Source: Edaphobacter aggregans (GTDB lineage Bacteria; Acidobacteriota; Terriglobia; Terriglobales; Acidobacteriaceae). Taken from it: a DNA stretch of 37,335 nucleotides. The position numbers were made by a program, and so were the translations under genes. The notes under the pieces are model-generated. The model made no database searches. It was not told where the DNA came from and saw nothing but the letters and a program-made list of their open reading frames with translations. This document shows positions 8,451 to 16,582 of this stretch, piece by piece (position 1 is the first letter of the stretch; every line of letters starts with the position of its first letter). The stretch is taken from assembly GCA_022736715.1 (NCBI GenBank), contig DZDJ01000009.1:1-37335 (forward strand), in the 5' to 3' direction.

Positions 8451-8654
8451 CTATTGGGGCGAAATGATGCCGCCCACCGGCATGGACCGGGGCAGTTCCA
8501 TCGACTTTCGCCGCAGCGCCGCCGTCTGCCGCAATGCGGGATTATCGTAGAAGACCAGCAGCGGCCCGCCGCACTGCGGGCACACGCTGTGCCCGGCATC
8601 GGCGGCAAACACCGCGCGGCAACGGGCGCATTCCCACTGGGCAATGACTGGCAT
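8451..8654 (-). CDS. Small zinc-ribbon protein, hypothetical
   Basis: This 67-residue frame encodes a CxxC-x14-CxxC pattern (CARC and CPQC), with the second pair in CPQCGGPL, typical of a zinc ribbon. Its C-terminal half is basic and proline-containing. I do not recognise a family. A GTG two codons upstream is also possible. The box TACTAT at 8662-8667 (minus strand) lies 7 nt from the ATG, which would give a leaderless message. It stands 89 bp upstream of the MATE gene on the same strand and may share its transcript. Its short length keeps confidence moderate. Confidence 0.6.
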   Translation of the reverse strand: MPVIAQWECARCRAVFAADAGHSVCPQCGGPLLVFYDNPALRQTAALRRKSMELPRSMPVGGIISPQ

Positions 8655-8775
8655 GAACACGATAGTACCGGAAACCGGCCAGCGGGAGTAGTCACTTTTT
8701 TTGCGAAAATCGCGGCCCTAAGGCACTGAAAAGCCGGAGGAAAAGCATCAACGCATGCAACTCCTAAATGTTTAG

Positions 8776-8804
8776 TTGACGAAGTGTAGGAGTGGGGCAT
8801 TATT
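8776..8804 (+). promoter_or_regulatory. Promoter of the small AT-rich gene
   Basis: TTGACG (8776-8781) and ATTATT (8799-8804) are separated by 17 bp, about 20 bp before the start codon at 8826. Inverted heptamers ACTCCTA (8760-8766) and TAGGAGT (8787-8793) bracket the -35 box and could be an operator. Confidence 0.5.
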
Positions 8805-8825
8805 CACTCCAAAGGAAACTATGCA

Positions 8826-9107
8826 ATGCGACACCGCGCACAACTCTTTATTACAATTCTGGCGTTTGCAGCACTCTTAGGATGTCAGGCACGTGCCCAA
8901 ATTTCACGACCATCTGAATCACAGATCCAGTCTGCATCTGACGCATTCCATGAATACAACTCGGGAAATACTATTGATCAGATACTGCGTACTCTGCATC
9001 CCGGTCGTAAGGGCCCTGTAGTTCTGAAGCGAACCTATGATCCTTATGATTCCGGCGAGGTGCTTTCTGATCTCAATCAGTATCCTGATAATCAATCAGG
9101 ATACTGA
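8826..9107 (+). CDS. Small secreted or lipoprotein, unknown
   Basis: The 93-residue protein begins with a hydrophobic leader (LFITILAFAALLGCQARAQ). LLGC could be a lipobox and ARAQ a signal-peptidase site. The mature part is polar (SESQIQSASDAFHEYNSGN) with no known motif. AAAGGAA precedes the ATG with good spacing and a promoter lies upstream. Its base composition is visibly more AT-rich than neighbouring genes, suggesting acquisition. The final residues and the TGA stop are encoded within a 14-bp inverted repeat. It may be the remains of a longer gene. Confidence 0.6.
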   Translation: MRHRAQLFITILAFAALLGCQARAQISRPSESQIQSASDAFHEYNSGNTIDQILRTLHPGRKGPVVLKRTYDPYDSGEVLSDLNQYPDNQSGY

Positions 9108-9108
9108 T
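9076..9108 (+). terminator. Hairpin covering the stop codon
   Basis: Perfect 14-bp arms ATCAGTATCCTGAT (9076-9089) and ATCAGGATACTGAT (9095-9108) surround a 5-nt loop. The right arm contains the TGA stop of the small AT-rich gene. No U run follows, so its role may be mRNA end protection rather than classic termination, or it may be part of an element end. Confidence 0.6.
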
Positions 9109-9231
9109 GCAGAACTTGTGCAGCGCCCCCTGACGTATTCCCTGGAATGCAGCACTCCCTGCCCTGCCGCAAGGTGGGGGAATTTTTTGCGCCGGGCCCT
9201 CCCCGCCGCGAACAACGTAGAATCGATGTAT

Positions 9232-10119
9232 ATGCAGAAGCGGGTCCGCATGATTGCCGTGGATATTGACGGCACACTCCTCAACTCCCATGGAACCATC
9301 AGCCAGCGCAACCAGGCAGCTTTGCAGGCCGCAGAGGCCGCGGGCATTCAGGTGGTGGTGGCCACCGGGCGGCGGCACAGCTACGCCATGCATGTGCTGC
9401 GTCCGCTGGAGTTGCACCAGCACAGCATCGTCATCAGCTCCAACGGCACGGTGACCCGCACCGTCGATGCGGCCCTGCTGGACCGCACGCATCTGCAGAC
9501 CGAGGCGACCCTGCAACTTTGCGCGCATCTGCGGGAATACCGCAATACGCTGGTGCTCACCTTTGACCGCGTTGGCGCCGATGGCGAGGACGCACGCGGC
9601 GCGCTGGTGGTGGAGCATCTGGAAGAGCTGAACGGCAGCATCTCCCGCTGGATGCAGGCCAACGCCCAGTACATTGAGCATGTTCATCCCATCGAACGCG
9701 CCCTGCTGGCCGACACGCCCATCCAGGCCATGTTGTGCGGCACCGTGGCGCGCATGCAAATGGCAGAGCAATTGCTGCAACACTTTCAGCAGACGCAAAG
9801 TGCGCCTGCCATTGAAGTGCATCGCACGGAATACGCGGAGCGCGATCTGAGCATTGTGGATATTCTGCCTGCGGGTTGCTCAAAAGGCAGGGCTTTGCTT
9901 CGATTGGCAGCGGAACGCGGCGTGAACGCAGCCGAGATTATGGCGATTGGCGATAACTGGAACGACCTGTCCATGCTGGAAGCCGCAGGACAGTCTGTCG
10001 TGATGGCCAACGCCGCCGCCGGGCTGCAGAAGCTGGCCGCAGACAAGGGCTGGGCAATGACAGCAACGAACGACGAAGATGGGGTGGCGCATGTGGTGGA
10101 GCAGGCGCTGCGCGCATGA
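9232..10119 (+). CDS. HAD-superfamily (Cof-type, IIB) phosphatase
   Basis: The 295-residue protein has all four HAD motifs: DIDGT near residue 11 with the nucleophile Asp, SSNG (motif II), a lysine in AGCSKGRALL (motif III) and GDNWNDLSML (motif IV). The large cap between motifs II and III makes it a Cof/YbiV-like IIB member. These dephosphorylate sugar phosphates, FMN or similar small metabolites in the cytosol. I chose ATG 9232 because TAGAAT at 9218-9223 stands 8 nt before it and no ribosome site is visible; 9226 is the alternative. The transglycosylase gene follows after 14 bp. Confidence 0.88.
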   Translation: MQKRVRMIAVDIDGTLLNSHGTISQRNQAALQAAEAAGIQVVVATGRRHSYAMHVLRPLELHQHSIVISSNGTVTRTVDAALLDRTHLQTEATLQLCAHLREYRNTLVLTFDRVGADGEDARGALVVEHLEELNGSISRWMQANAQYIEHVHPIERALLADTPIQAMLCGTVARMQMAEQLLQHFQQTQSAPAIEVHRTEYAERDLSIVDILPAGCSKGRALLRLAAERGVNAAEIMAIGDNWNDLSMLEAAGQSVVMANAAAGLQKLAADKGWAMTATNDEDGVAHVVEQALRA

Positions 10120-10133
10120 TAAAGTGACCGTAA

Positions 10134-10877
10134 ATGCCTGAAAAACGTAGGGCCGGTACCCATTTCCGCTGTGCCATGCTTGCAGCCCTTGTTGCGGCGG
10201 CCAGTGTGTTTGCCGTTTGGCCGCTGCATGCGCTGGAACATGTGACCCTGCGCAATGGCTTCACCATCGACTGCGTGCGCCAGCAACAGATGGGCTCGCG
10301 CGTCCGCCTTTATCTGGCCGGACAGAATTTCATTGAAGTGCGCGCGGCAGAGGTTGTCCGCGTGGAGCAATGGCCCGATCCGCCACCGCAGCCCACAGCG
10401 TCTGCGGGCAATACCGCCGCGCAGCAGAAGACCGCCGCACCTGCGCATCTCACATTGGCCCAGATGCATCCTTTGCTGGCCGCAGCCGGCACGCAGCACA
10501 ACATTGATGTGGACCTGCTGTGGAGCATCGTAAAAGCGGAGAGCAACGGCAATGTGCATGCCGTTTCCCGCGCTGGCGCGCAGGGCCTGATGCAGTTGAT
10601 GCCGCAGACCGCCGCGCAGATGGGTGTGCAAAACAGTTTCCAACCAGCGCAAAACATTGCCGGAGGAGCCGCTTATCTTGACCAGTTGCTGACGCGCTAC
10701 CATGACAATCTGGTGCTGGCCGTGGCCGCTTACAACGCCGGCCCCGCCGCCGTCGACCGCTGGCATGGCGTGCCGCCGTATCGCGAAACCCGCGCCTATG
10801 TGGCGCGCGTCGTGCAGGAGTTTAATCATCGCAAGCGCCTGCAGATGCAAAAGACGCAGCTTGCTGCAAACCGGTAA
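10134..10877 (+). CDS. SLT-domain lytic transglycosylase
   Basis: This 247-residue exported protein has a signal peptide (basic start, AMLAALVAAASVFAVWP, to about residue 33) and a small beta domain with VTLRNGFTIDC and NFIEVRAAEVVRVE. The C-terminal SLT domain (residues about 112-235) shows the catalytic glutamate E136 in SIVKAESNGN, then GAQGLMQLMP and AVAAYNAGPAAVDRW. It should cleave the glycan strands of peptidoglycan in the periplasm to 1,6-anhydro-muropeptides. It is 14 bp after the HAD gene and 32 bp before a flippase-like gene, so the three are likely co-transcribed. Confidence 0.92.
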   Translation: MPEKRRAGTHFRCAMLAALVAAASVFAVWPLHALEHVTLRNGFTIDCVRQQQMGSRVRLYLAGQNFIEVRAAEVVRVEQWPDPPPQPTASAGNTAAQQKTAAPAHLTLAQMHPLLAAAGTQHNIDVDLLWSIVKAESNGNVHAVSRAGAQGLMQLMPQTAAQMGVQNSFQPAQNIAGGAAYLDQLLTRYHDNLVLAVAAYNAGPAAVDRWHGVPPYRETRAYVARVVQEFNHRKRLQMQKTQLAANR

Positions 10878-10909
10878 CACCGCAGAGAGGGCCACGGAGA
10901 ATCGCCAGC

Positions 10910-11953
10910 ATGACAAAGAAGCAATGGATCATCACCATCGTCGTCGCCGTGCTGGTGTCCCTTCTCGGCTGGAAGCTCTATACCGCGCACTTTGACTGGG
11001 AGCGCTTCTGGCTCGCCATGCGGCAGGCCAACATGAAGCTGGTCGGCATTGCCGTGCTCATCATCTATTTCAACTATGTGCTGCGCGCCATGCGCTGGGC
11101 CATCTTTCTGAAGCCGGTCAAGCAGGTCTCCTGGTGGAAGCTGCTGGGTTCGCAGTTCATCGGCTTTACCGGACTCGCCATCTTTGGCCGCCTTGGCGAA
11201 CTCATCCGCCCCTACCTGGTGGCGCGGCGCACAGGGCTCACCTTCAGCTCGCAGATTGCCGTCGTCATGGTGGAGCGCATCTTCGACCTTGGCGCATTTG
11301 CCATCCTCTTCTCGCTCAACCTGCTGCTGTCGCCGGAGCTCAAGCAGCTTCCGTATCACGAAAAGTTCCATGCCGTCGGCTACGCCATTGCCGCCATCAC
11401 GGCCGTCATTGTGCTTTTTGTAGTCGCTGTGCGGCTGGCCGGAGGCGTGGTTGCGGCAGCCTGCCGCCGCTTTATCGGCATGATCTCGCAGCCTGCGGGC
11501 GCGGCAACGGCAGAGAAGATCATCGCCTTCCGCAACGGGCTGAACACCATTGCCAACTTCCGCGATTTTGTGTGGGCCTCCGTGCTCAGCCTGGTCCTGT
11601 GGGGCTCCATCGCCATTGCATACGTGGAAGTGATGCGCGCCTTCCCGGCACCCGTGAATGGCCTCACCATTTCGCATACGCTCATCCTGATGGGCTTCAG
11701 CGTCGTCGGCTCCGTTGTGCAGCTGCCGGGCGTAGGCGGAGGCTCGCAGGTAGGCACCATCAGCGCGCTGACGCTGCTCTTCAGCATTCCGGCAGAGCTG
11801 GCCTTCAGCGCGGGCATCATGCTGTGGCTGGTGACCTTCATGAGTGTCATCCCGGCCGGACTGATCTTTGCGCAGTTCGAAAAGGTCTCGCTGAAGAAAG
11901 TGGTACAGGCCAGCGAGGCCGCGAGCGAAGCCGTCAGCCAGGAAGCACTCTGA
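10910..11953 (+). CDS. Flippase-like (LPG synthase TM domain, UPF0104) membrane protein
   Basis: The 347-residue protein has about 8 hydrophobic helices and the hallmarks of the lysylphosphatidylglycerol-synthase transmembrane family: VLRAMRWAIFLKP, GRLGELIRPYLVARR, VVMVERIFDL and GVGGGSQVG. The soluble aminoacyl-transferase domain of MprF is absent, so it is probably a lipid or polyprenyl-linked substrate translocator rather than a lysyltransferase. It ends in a short charged tail. It follows the transglycosylase by 32 bp, which fits an envelope role. Confidence 0.85.
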   Translation: MTKKQWIITIVVAVLVSLLGWKLYTAHFDWERFWLAMRQANMKLVGIAVLIIYFNYVLRAMRWAIFLKPVKQVSWWKLLGSQFIGFTGLAIFGRLGELIRPYLVARRTGLTFSSQIAVVMVERIFDLGAFAILFSLNLLLSPELKQLPYHEKFHAVGYAIAAITAVIVLFVVAVRLAGGVVAAACRRFIGMISQPAGAATAEKIIAFRNGLNTIANFRDFVWASVLSLVLWGSIAIAYVEVMRAFPAPVNGLTISHTLILMGFSVVGSVVQLPGVGGGSQVGTISALTLLFSIPAELAFSAGIMLWLVTFMSVIPAGLIFAQFEKVSLKKVVQASEAASEAVSQEAL

Positions 11954-12062
11954 CACCACTGCGATTTTCCGCAGCATCGCTGTAACAGCGGCACGGCAAA
12001 GCACTCCACCTCCACGCAAATAGCATCTTGCCATGCGGCGCGACACAATTTAGCCTCACCGC

Positions 12063-12500
12063 ATGACGGAACCGCAAACGCCGCCTCCCGCTCCACTTCC
12101 GCCGCAGCAGATTGCCAGCCTGCTGGCCACTGCTGAAGCTGTGGCCGCCAACGCCTACACACCTTACAGCCACTTCCGCGTCGGCTCTGCCATTTTGCTG
12201 GCCGATGGCAACATCTACACCGGTTGCAACGTGGAGAACGCCTCCTATGGCCTGACGAACTGCGCCGAGCGCACGGCCATCTTCAAGGCCATCAGCGAGC
12301 GTGGCCCTGGAATTGTTCTGCGCGCCGTTGTGGTCACCAACCTCAACAACGCCGTCAGCATGCCCTGCGGAGCCTGCCGCCAGGTAATTGCCGAATTTGG
12401 TGATGCCGATACGTGGATCTACTTTCCCGATGCCGACGGCCTGCGCGCCGTTCCACTGCCCGAACTGCTGCCATTTGCCTTCCAGCTTCGCCACGATTAG
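12063..12500 (+). CDS. cdd: Cytidine deaminase
   Basis: The 145-residue protein is a homotetrameric-type cytidine deaminase. It has CNVENASYG for substrate binding, the zinc ligand and proton shuttle in NCAERTA (C67, E69) and the two further ligands in PCGAC (C102, C105). It converts cytidine and deoxycytidine to uridine and deoxyuridine in the cytosol. A proline-rich 16-residue N-terminal extension is unusual but harmless. A pyrimidine phosphorylase gene begins 59 bp downstream and a nucleoside transporter follows, forming a salvage set. No clear ribosome site is seen. Confidence 0.94.
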   Translation: MTEPQTPPPAPLPPQQIASLLATAEAVAANAYTPYSHFRVGSAILLADGNIYTGCNVENASYGLTNCAERTAIFKAISERGPGIVLRAVVVTNLNNAVSMPCGACRQVIAEFGDADTWIYFPDADGLRAVPLPELLPFAFQLRHD

Positions 12501-12559
12501 GCTTGACGCTTCAGTCTTTGCGCACAAAGGCATTTTTTTTGCATAAACGTGTCCTGACC

Positions 12560-13915
12560 ATGCCAGAACAAACGATTCACATGATTGACCTGATTCGCCG
12601 CAAACGCGATGGCGGCGAACTGACGCCCGAAGAAATCCAGTTTCTGGTGGCCGGAGCCGCCAGCCAAAGCATTTCGCAGGCGCAACTGGCCGCCTGGCTG
12701 ATGGCTGCGTGGATTCGCGGCCTCAGCCGCAATGAACTGCACGCGCTCACCACGGCCATGCGCTTCTCCGGCGAAGTCTTTGATCCAACTCCGCTGGGAA
12801 AGACTGCCGTGGACAAGCACTCCACCGGCGGCGTGGGCGACAAGACCTCGTTTCTGGTAGCGCCCATCGCTGCAGCAGCCGGACTGGCCGTTCCCATGAT
12901 CAGCGGCCGTGCGCTGGGCCACACCGGCGGCACGCTCGACAAACTGGAATCCATTCCCGGTTACCGCACGCTGCTTTCGAGCGAAGAGTTTTCCGCGGTG
13001 TTGGAAAAAGCGGGCGCATCCATCATCGGCCAGACGCAGAACCTGGTGCCCGCCGACCGCGTGCTGTACGCGCTGCGCGACCATACCGGCACGGTGGAGT
13101 CGCCGTACCTGATCTGCGCCTCCATCATGAGCAAAAAGCTGGCCGCCGGCCTGAATGCTCTGGTGCTCGACGTAAAGACCGGCAGCGGCGCATTTCTGCG
13201 CAACTACGCGGACGCGGAATTTCTGGCCCGACTGATGGTGCGCACCGGCGAAGACGCCGGCATACGCATCGCCGCGCTGCTTACCCGCATGGATGAGCCG
13301 CTGGGCCGCTTCTCCGGCAACTGGCTGGAGGTGTGGGAGTCCGTCGAACTGCTGCAGAACAAGCGGCACCCCATATCCGCCGATCTGCTGGAACTTTCCC
13401 TGGTTCTTGCCGGTTGGATGATCTACCTGGGCGGCAAAGCCGGCAATGCGGAAGCTGGCCGCCAACGCGCAGAAGAGCTTATCGTGAGCGGCGCAGCCTA
13501 TCAGGTCTTTGAGCAGATGGTGGCCGCGCATGGCGGCGACACCAACCTGTTCCGCAATCCGGCTGCATTCCACAAACCAGCCGGATTGCGTGTGCTCACC
13601 GCCAGCCGCGGCGGCTATCTGGCTGCCGTGGACTGCACGCAGGTGGGCTGGGCCGTACAGCGCCTGGGTGCAGGCCGCGAGCAGGTGGGCGGGCCCGTCT
13701 CTGCCCATGCCGGGCTGGAAATGCACGTCAAGCTGGGCGCGCGAATACAGGCCGGGGAGCCGCTCTGCACACTGTTTACCGAAGAGCCGCATCGCCTGGA
13801 CCAGCCGGAGCAGATGCTGCGCGCGGCACTGACCATTGCTGACGAGCCTCCGCAAATCGCGCGGATGATCCGGCAGGTGATCACCAGCAACGACATTCGC
13901 AGCGCCGAGCCATGA
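12560..13915 (+). CDS. deoA: Pyrimidine-nucleoside/thymidine phosphorylase
   Basis: The 451-residue protein has KHSTGGVGDKTS (phosphate binding) and the family signature SGRALGHTGGTLDKLE at 115-130. The N-terminal alpha domain carries IRRKRDGGELTPEEI, and a C-terminal domain has the GGPVSAHAGLEMHVKLGARI barrel-sandwich type. It splits thymidine, deoxyuridine and perhaps uridine into base and (deoxy)ribose-1-phosphate. Whether it is thymidine-specific (DeoA) or broad (Pdp) cannot be told here. A start at 12581 is possible. Its position between cdd and a nucleoside transporter supports a pyrimidine salvage role. Confidence 0.92.
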   Translation: MPEQTIHMIDLIRRKRDGGELTPEEIQFLVAGAASQSISQAQLAAWLMAAWIRGLSRNELHALTTAMRFSGEVFDPTPLGKTAVDKHSTGGVGDKTSFLVAPIAAAAGLAVPMISGRALGHTGGTLDKLESIPGYRTLLSSEEFSAVLEKAGASIIGQTQNLVPADRVLYALRDHTGTVESPYLICASIMSKKLAAGLNALVLDVKTGSGAFLRNYADAEFLARLMVRTGEDAGIRIAALLTRMDEPLGRFSGNWLEVWESVELLQNKRHPISADLLELSLVLAGWMIYLGGKAGNAEAGRQRAEELIVSGAAYQVFEQMVAAHGGDTNLFRNPAAFHKPAGLRVLTASRGGYLAAVDCTQVGWAVQRLGAGREQVGGPVSAHAGLEMHVKLGARIQAGEPLCTLFTEEPHRLDQPEQMLRAALTIADEPPQIARMIRQVITSNDIRSAEP

Positions 13916-14023
13916 TTTTCTGCTGCTGTTGTTGGCCCTGTTTCCGGTAGACTGCGCACAACGCAGAGAAATACGCTGTAGAATCGAGAGCTCCCGCACC
14001 CCATTTCCTTGCTTTGCACTGTC

Positions 14024-14063
14024 TTGAATTGCCCTTGAATTGCCTTTGAATTGCCTTTGAAGG
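14024..14063 (+). repeat. 11-bp tandem repeat ending in the Shine-Dalgarno
   Basis: TTGAATTGCC occurs at 14024, 14035 and 14046, each followed by one spacer base. A fourth degenerate unit, TTGAAGG, starts at 14057. Its AAGGAG is the ribosome site of the transporter gene. Change in copy number would alter the leader length. Confidence 0.85.
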
Positions 14064-14073
14064 AGCGCTGCAC

Positions 14074-15327
14074 TTGGGACGATTTACTGGAATCCTCGGA
14101 CTGGCCGCCATGATTGGCCTCGCCTATGCCTTCTCCACCAATCGCAAGGCCATCCGCTGGCGCACCGTTTTCTGGGGACTGGGACTGCAGATTCTCTTCG
14201 CCTTTCTGGTACTCGACTTCAGCGCAGGCCAGCGCTTCATGGCCACTGCCGGCAGTGCAGTCGATCATCTGCTCGGCTACTCCTTCGTCGGCGCGCAGAT
14301 GGTCTTTGGCGAGCTGGGCCGGCAGCACTCCTCGCTGGGACTCATTTTTGCCTTTCAGGTTCTGCCCACTATCATCTTCATCTCGGCGTTTTTTGCGGTG
14401 CTCTATCACCTGGGCATCATGCAGTTCGTCATCCGCTTCTTTGCCAAAATCATGCAGAAGACGCTCAAAGTGAGCGGTGCGGAATCGCTGAACGTGGCCG
14501 CCAGCATCTTTATGGGGCAGACCGAAGCACCGCTCACCATCCGCCCGTTCCTGCCCGGAGCCACCACCTCCGAGCTGATGACCATCATGACCAGCGGCAT
14601 GGCGCATGTCTCCGGCGGCATCATGGCGGCCTATATTTTGTATGGAATTTCCGCCGAGCATCTGCTGGCCGCCGTCATCATGACGGCCCCCGGCACCATC
14701 CTGATTGCCAAAATGATGGTCCCGGAAACGGAGACTCCAGCCACGGCAGGCACCGTCCACATGCCGGCCGGAGAAGAGCATAAGCAGGAAAATCTACTCG
14801 GCGCCATTGCACGCGGCACCATTGATGGCGGCCAGCTCGCCTTCAACGTCGCCATCATGCTCATCAGCTTTCTGGCGCTGGTGGCGCTGGCCAACGGCAT
14901 TCTGGGCGGCATCCACAACTGGCTGGCTGTCCATGCCATCCTGGGCCACCATCTGCCATTCCCCTCCAGCATGAACGCCATCCTCGGCTTCTTCTTTGCA
15001 CCGATTGCCTGGCTCATCGGCATCCCCTGGCACGAAGCGGCCACCGTGGGCAACCTGCTCGGCACCCGCACCATCATCAATGAACTGGTGGCCTACGCCG
15101 ACCTGGGCAAGCTGAAAGGCCTTCTCTCGCCGCGCAGCTTCACCATTACCACCTTTGCGCTCTGCGGCTTTGCCAATCTGAGCTCCATCGGCATCCAGAT
15201 TGGCGGCATCAGCGCGCTGGCCCCCAACCGCCGCAATGATCTGGCCAGGCTGGGCCTGCGCGCCATGATCGCCGGCACCATGGCCAACCTGATGTCCGCC
15301 TCCATCGTCGGCATTCTGCTGCGCTAA
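14074..15327 (+). CDS. nupC: Concentrative nucleoside transporter (CNT/NupC family)
   Basis: The 417-residue inner-membrane protein has the CNT family order: an N-terminal three-helix part, then GQTEAPLTIRPFLPGATTSELMTIMTSGMAHVSGG spread over the substrate-binding hairpin, and a C-terminal CGFANLSSIGIQIGGISALAPNRR. Uptake of pyrimidine or purine nucleosides with H+ or Na+ is expected. The start is TTG, supported by AAGGAG at 14060-14065 with an 8-nt spacer. The gene follows cdd and deoA on the same strand, so imported nucleosides would feed those enzymes. The 158-bp gap may carry its own promoter (TAGAAT at 13979-13984). Confidence 0.93.
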   Translation: MGRFTGILGLAAMIGLAYAFSTNRKAIRWRTVFWGLGLQILFAFLVLDFSAGQRFMATAGSAVDHLLGYSFVGAQMVFGELGRQHSSLGLIFAFQVLPTIIFISAFFAVLYHLGIMQFVIRFFAKIMQKTLKVSGAESLNVAASIFMGQTEAPLTIRPFLPGATTSELMTIMTSGMAHVSGGIMAAYILYGISAEHLLAAVIMTAPGTILIAKMMVPETETPATAGTVHMPAGEEHKQENLLGAIARGTIDGGQLAFNVAIMLISFLALVALANGILGGIHNWLAVHAILGHHLPFPSSMNAILGFFFAPIAWLIGIPWHEAATVGNLLGTRTIINELVAYADLGKLKGLLSPRSFTITTFALCGFANLSSIGIQIGGISALAPNRRNDLARLGLRAMIAGTMANLMSASIVGILLR

Positions 15328-15451
15328 GGAACCTCTGCATGAGACCCTGACCAACAGCCCGCCCGCTTCCGTGCGCGCTCTCGCGGACTGGCAGTGTACG
15401 TGTGGAACCTGGAGCCGGTGCTGGCGGGTAAAGCGTCGACCATAACAACGT

Positions 15452-15490
15452 CGACCACGGATCTTAAGGATGAACACGGATTAAAAAACA
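15452..15490 (+). repeat. CGACCACGGAT repeat, copy 1 (left flank of AT-rich module)
   Basis: The segment starts CGACCACGGATC and continues GATGAACACGGATTAAAAAAC. It matches, in inverted orientation, the segment at 16583-16621, and in direct orientation the one at 17466-17503. A second GTCGACCA lies 15 bp upstream. The 227 bp from 15328 to 15554 hold this repeat and GGGGCTGTCCTAGATAACT at 15509, but no gene. Confidence 0.8.
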
Positions 15491-15554
15491 GAAATATCAA
15501 TAATTCAAGGGGCTGTCCTAGATAACTACTTGAGGTAATTTGTAACCCATTCTA

Positions 15555-16349
15555 TTAGTTTGGCTTACCTTGTTTGTCGATATGATTTATGACAACCTGA
15601 TGTTGCTTATTCACTATTCTTCCAGATACCCACGATGCCAGGAGTGAGCCGATGATACCCAACACCAACGCATAAATGCTGGACATGAAGAAGGCTCCAC
15701 CTGGATGCCTTTTTATAAAATCCAATATCTGATAATAAAACTGCTTATGTATATTTGAGATTTCTTCTTGTGTTATAGCGATAACGGACTCAGAAACTCT
15801 GTCCTCTCTGAGTCTCTCCTTGCACTCATCACAGATGATTGGTTTATCACATGAGATAGCGATTTCAGACTTGACTCCGTGGAAGTCAAAAATGCACCCT
15901 CTGGTTTCATCGTGAGTGAAGTTTCCACCATCGTTTGGAGCAGGAATAGTATTTCCTGACCGCTTGTAGCGCAATGTATATGAATAGAGCAACCGAAAGA
16001 CTGCATTCTCAAGCGGAATATTGTTGCTCCTGAGAATTTCTTTAACTTCGTAAAAGGTAAAAACAATCTTGCCATCACCCAATCGGCGAGAATACCAATT
16101 GTCTTCAAGTGGCACGTTAACGATAGCAATCACGAAATCAGCATTATCTATGACTGGCAATTGTGAATTTATTTGATTATCGGAAAACTCCCACGCCGGT
16201 CCGTCGGAGTCACATCGAAGAGAATGGTTCTCAAACTCACCAACAATCTCAAAAATCGATGAGGCCCACTGTAAAATTTTTTTGGGCTGAAAGTCCCACG
16301 GAAGATGACCAATCGATATGAGCTTTATTCTTACTTTTTCGTCTGGCAT
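15555..16349 (-). CDS. Unrecognised membrane-anchored protein with HDETRGC motif
   Basis: I do not recognise a family for this 264-residue protein. It has a soluble alpha/beta N-terminal part, the run LEDNWYSRRL at 81-90, then a striking HDETRGC at 146-152 followed by IFDFHGVKSEI. Cysteines at 167, 173 and 176 follow (CDEC), which could bind metal with H146. A single transmembrane helix lies at about 219-241, with a short basic tail. The ATG at 16349 overlaps the TGA of the upstream frame (TGATG), with GAGAG just before it, implying coupled translation; a start at 16367 is less well supported. Its AT-rich codon use is unlike all neighbours and points to transfer. A toxin or defence effector is possible but inferred only from context. 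Confidence 0.8.
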   Translation of the reverse strand: MPDEKVRIKLISIGHLPWDFQPKKILQWASSIFEIVGEFENHSLRCDSDGPAWEFSDNQINSQLPVIDNADFVIAIVNVPLEDNWYSRRLGDGKIVFTFYEVKEILRSNNIPLENAVFRLLYSYTLRYKRSGNTIPAPNDGGNFTHDETRGCIFDFHGVKSEIAISCDKPIICDECKERLREDRVSESVIAITQEEISNIHKQFYYQILDFIKRHPGGAFFMSSIYALVLGIIGSLLASWVSGRIVNKQHQVVINHIDKQGKPN

Positions 16350-16540
16350 CAACTCTCGTCTATCCATGAAATTCTAGCCTTTCTACTGAACAAACTTAAC
16401 ATTCTCGCCATCTGCCGCAACACGATTAATCGTTCCGACTCTTCGCCATCTTCGAGAATGCTGTTCAATAGCTCCACCCCGTAGGCAGTGTCTTTCTGAA
16501 ACAGCTCGGCCATCGCTTCATCACGTGTTCTATCTCTCAC
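16349..16540 (-). CDS. Shortened antitoxin-like (addiction-module HTH family) protein
   Basis: The 63-residue frame starts with GTG preceded by GGAG. RDEAMAELFQKD, VELLNSILEDGEESERL and VLRQMAR match, from memory, the N-terminal part of small DNA-binding proteins of the addiction-module antidote type, which are about 95-105 residues long. Here the similarity stops after VLRQMAR and the helix-turn-helix part is missing; the tail MLSLFSRKARISWIDES looks unrelated. It is either a truncated relic or a short form kept as the translational leader and partner of the following gene, which starts inside its stop codon. Confidence 0.65.
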   Translation of the reverse strand: MRDRTRDEAMAELFQKDTAYGVELLNSILEDGEESERLIVLRQMARMLSLFSRKARISWIDES

Positions 16541-16582
16541 GTTTCTCCATCCATGCGTTTATAAACGAATTTACTGTCAATC

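Noticed and set aside
12497-13999. 500-codon minus-strand frame opposite the pyrimidine phosphorylase gene
   Set aside because: The plus strand has the full phosphorylase signature; the minus translation is low-complexity His/Gln/Gly/Arg-rich without motifs.
15509-15530. Terminal repeat of an insertion sequence (GGGGCTGTCCTAGATAACT)
   Set aside because: It resembles some IS ends, but no matching partner or transposase fragment was found in the window.
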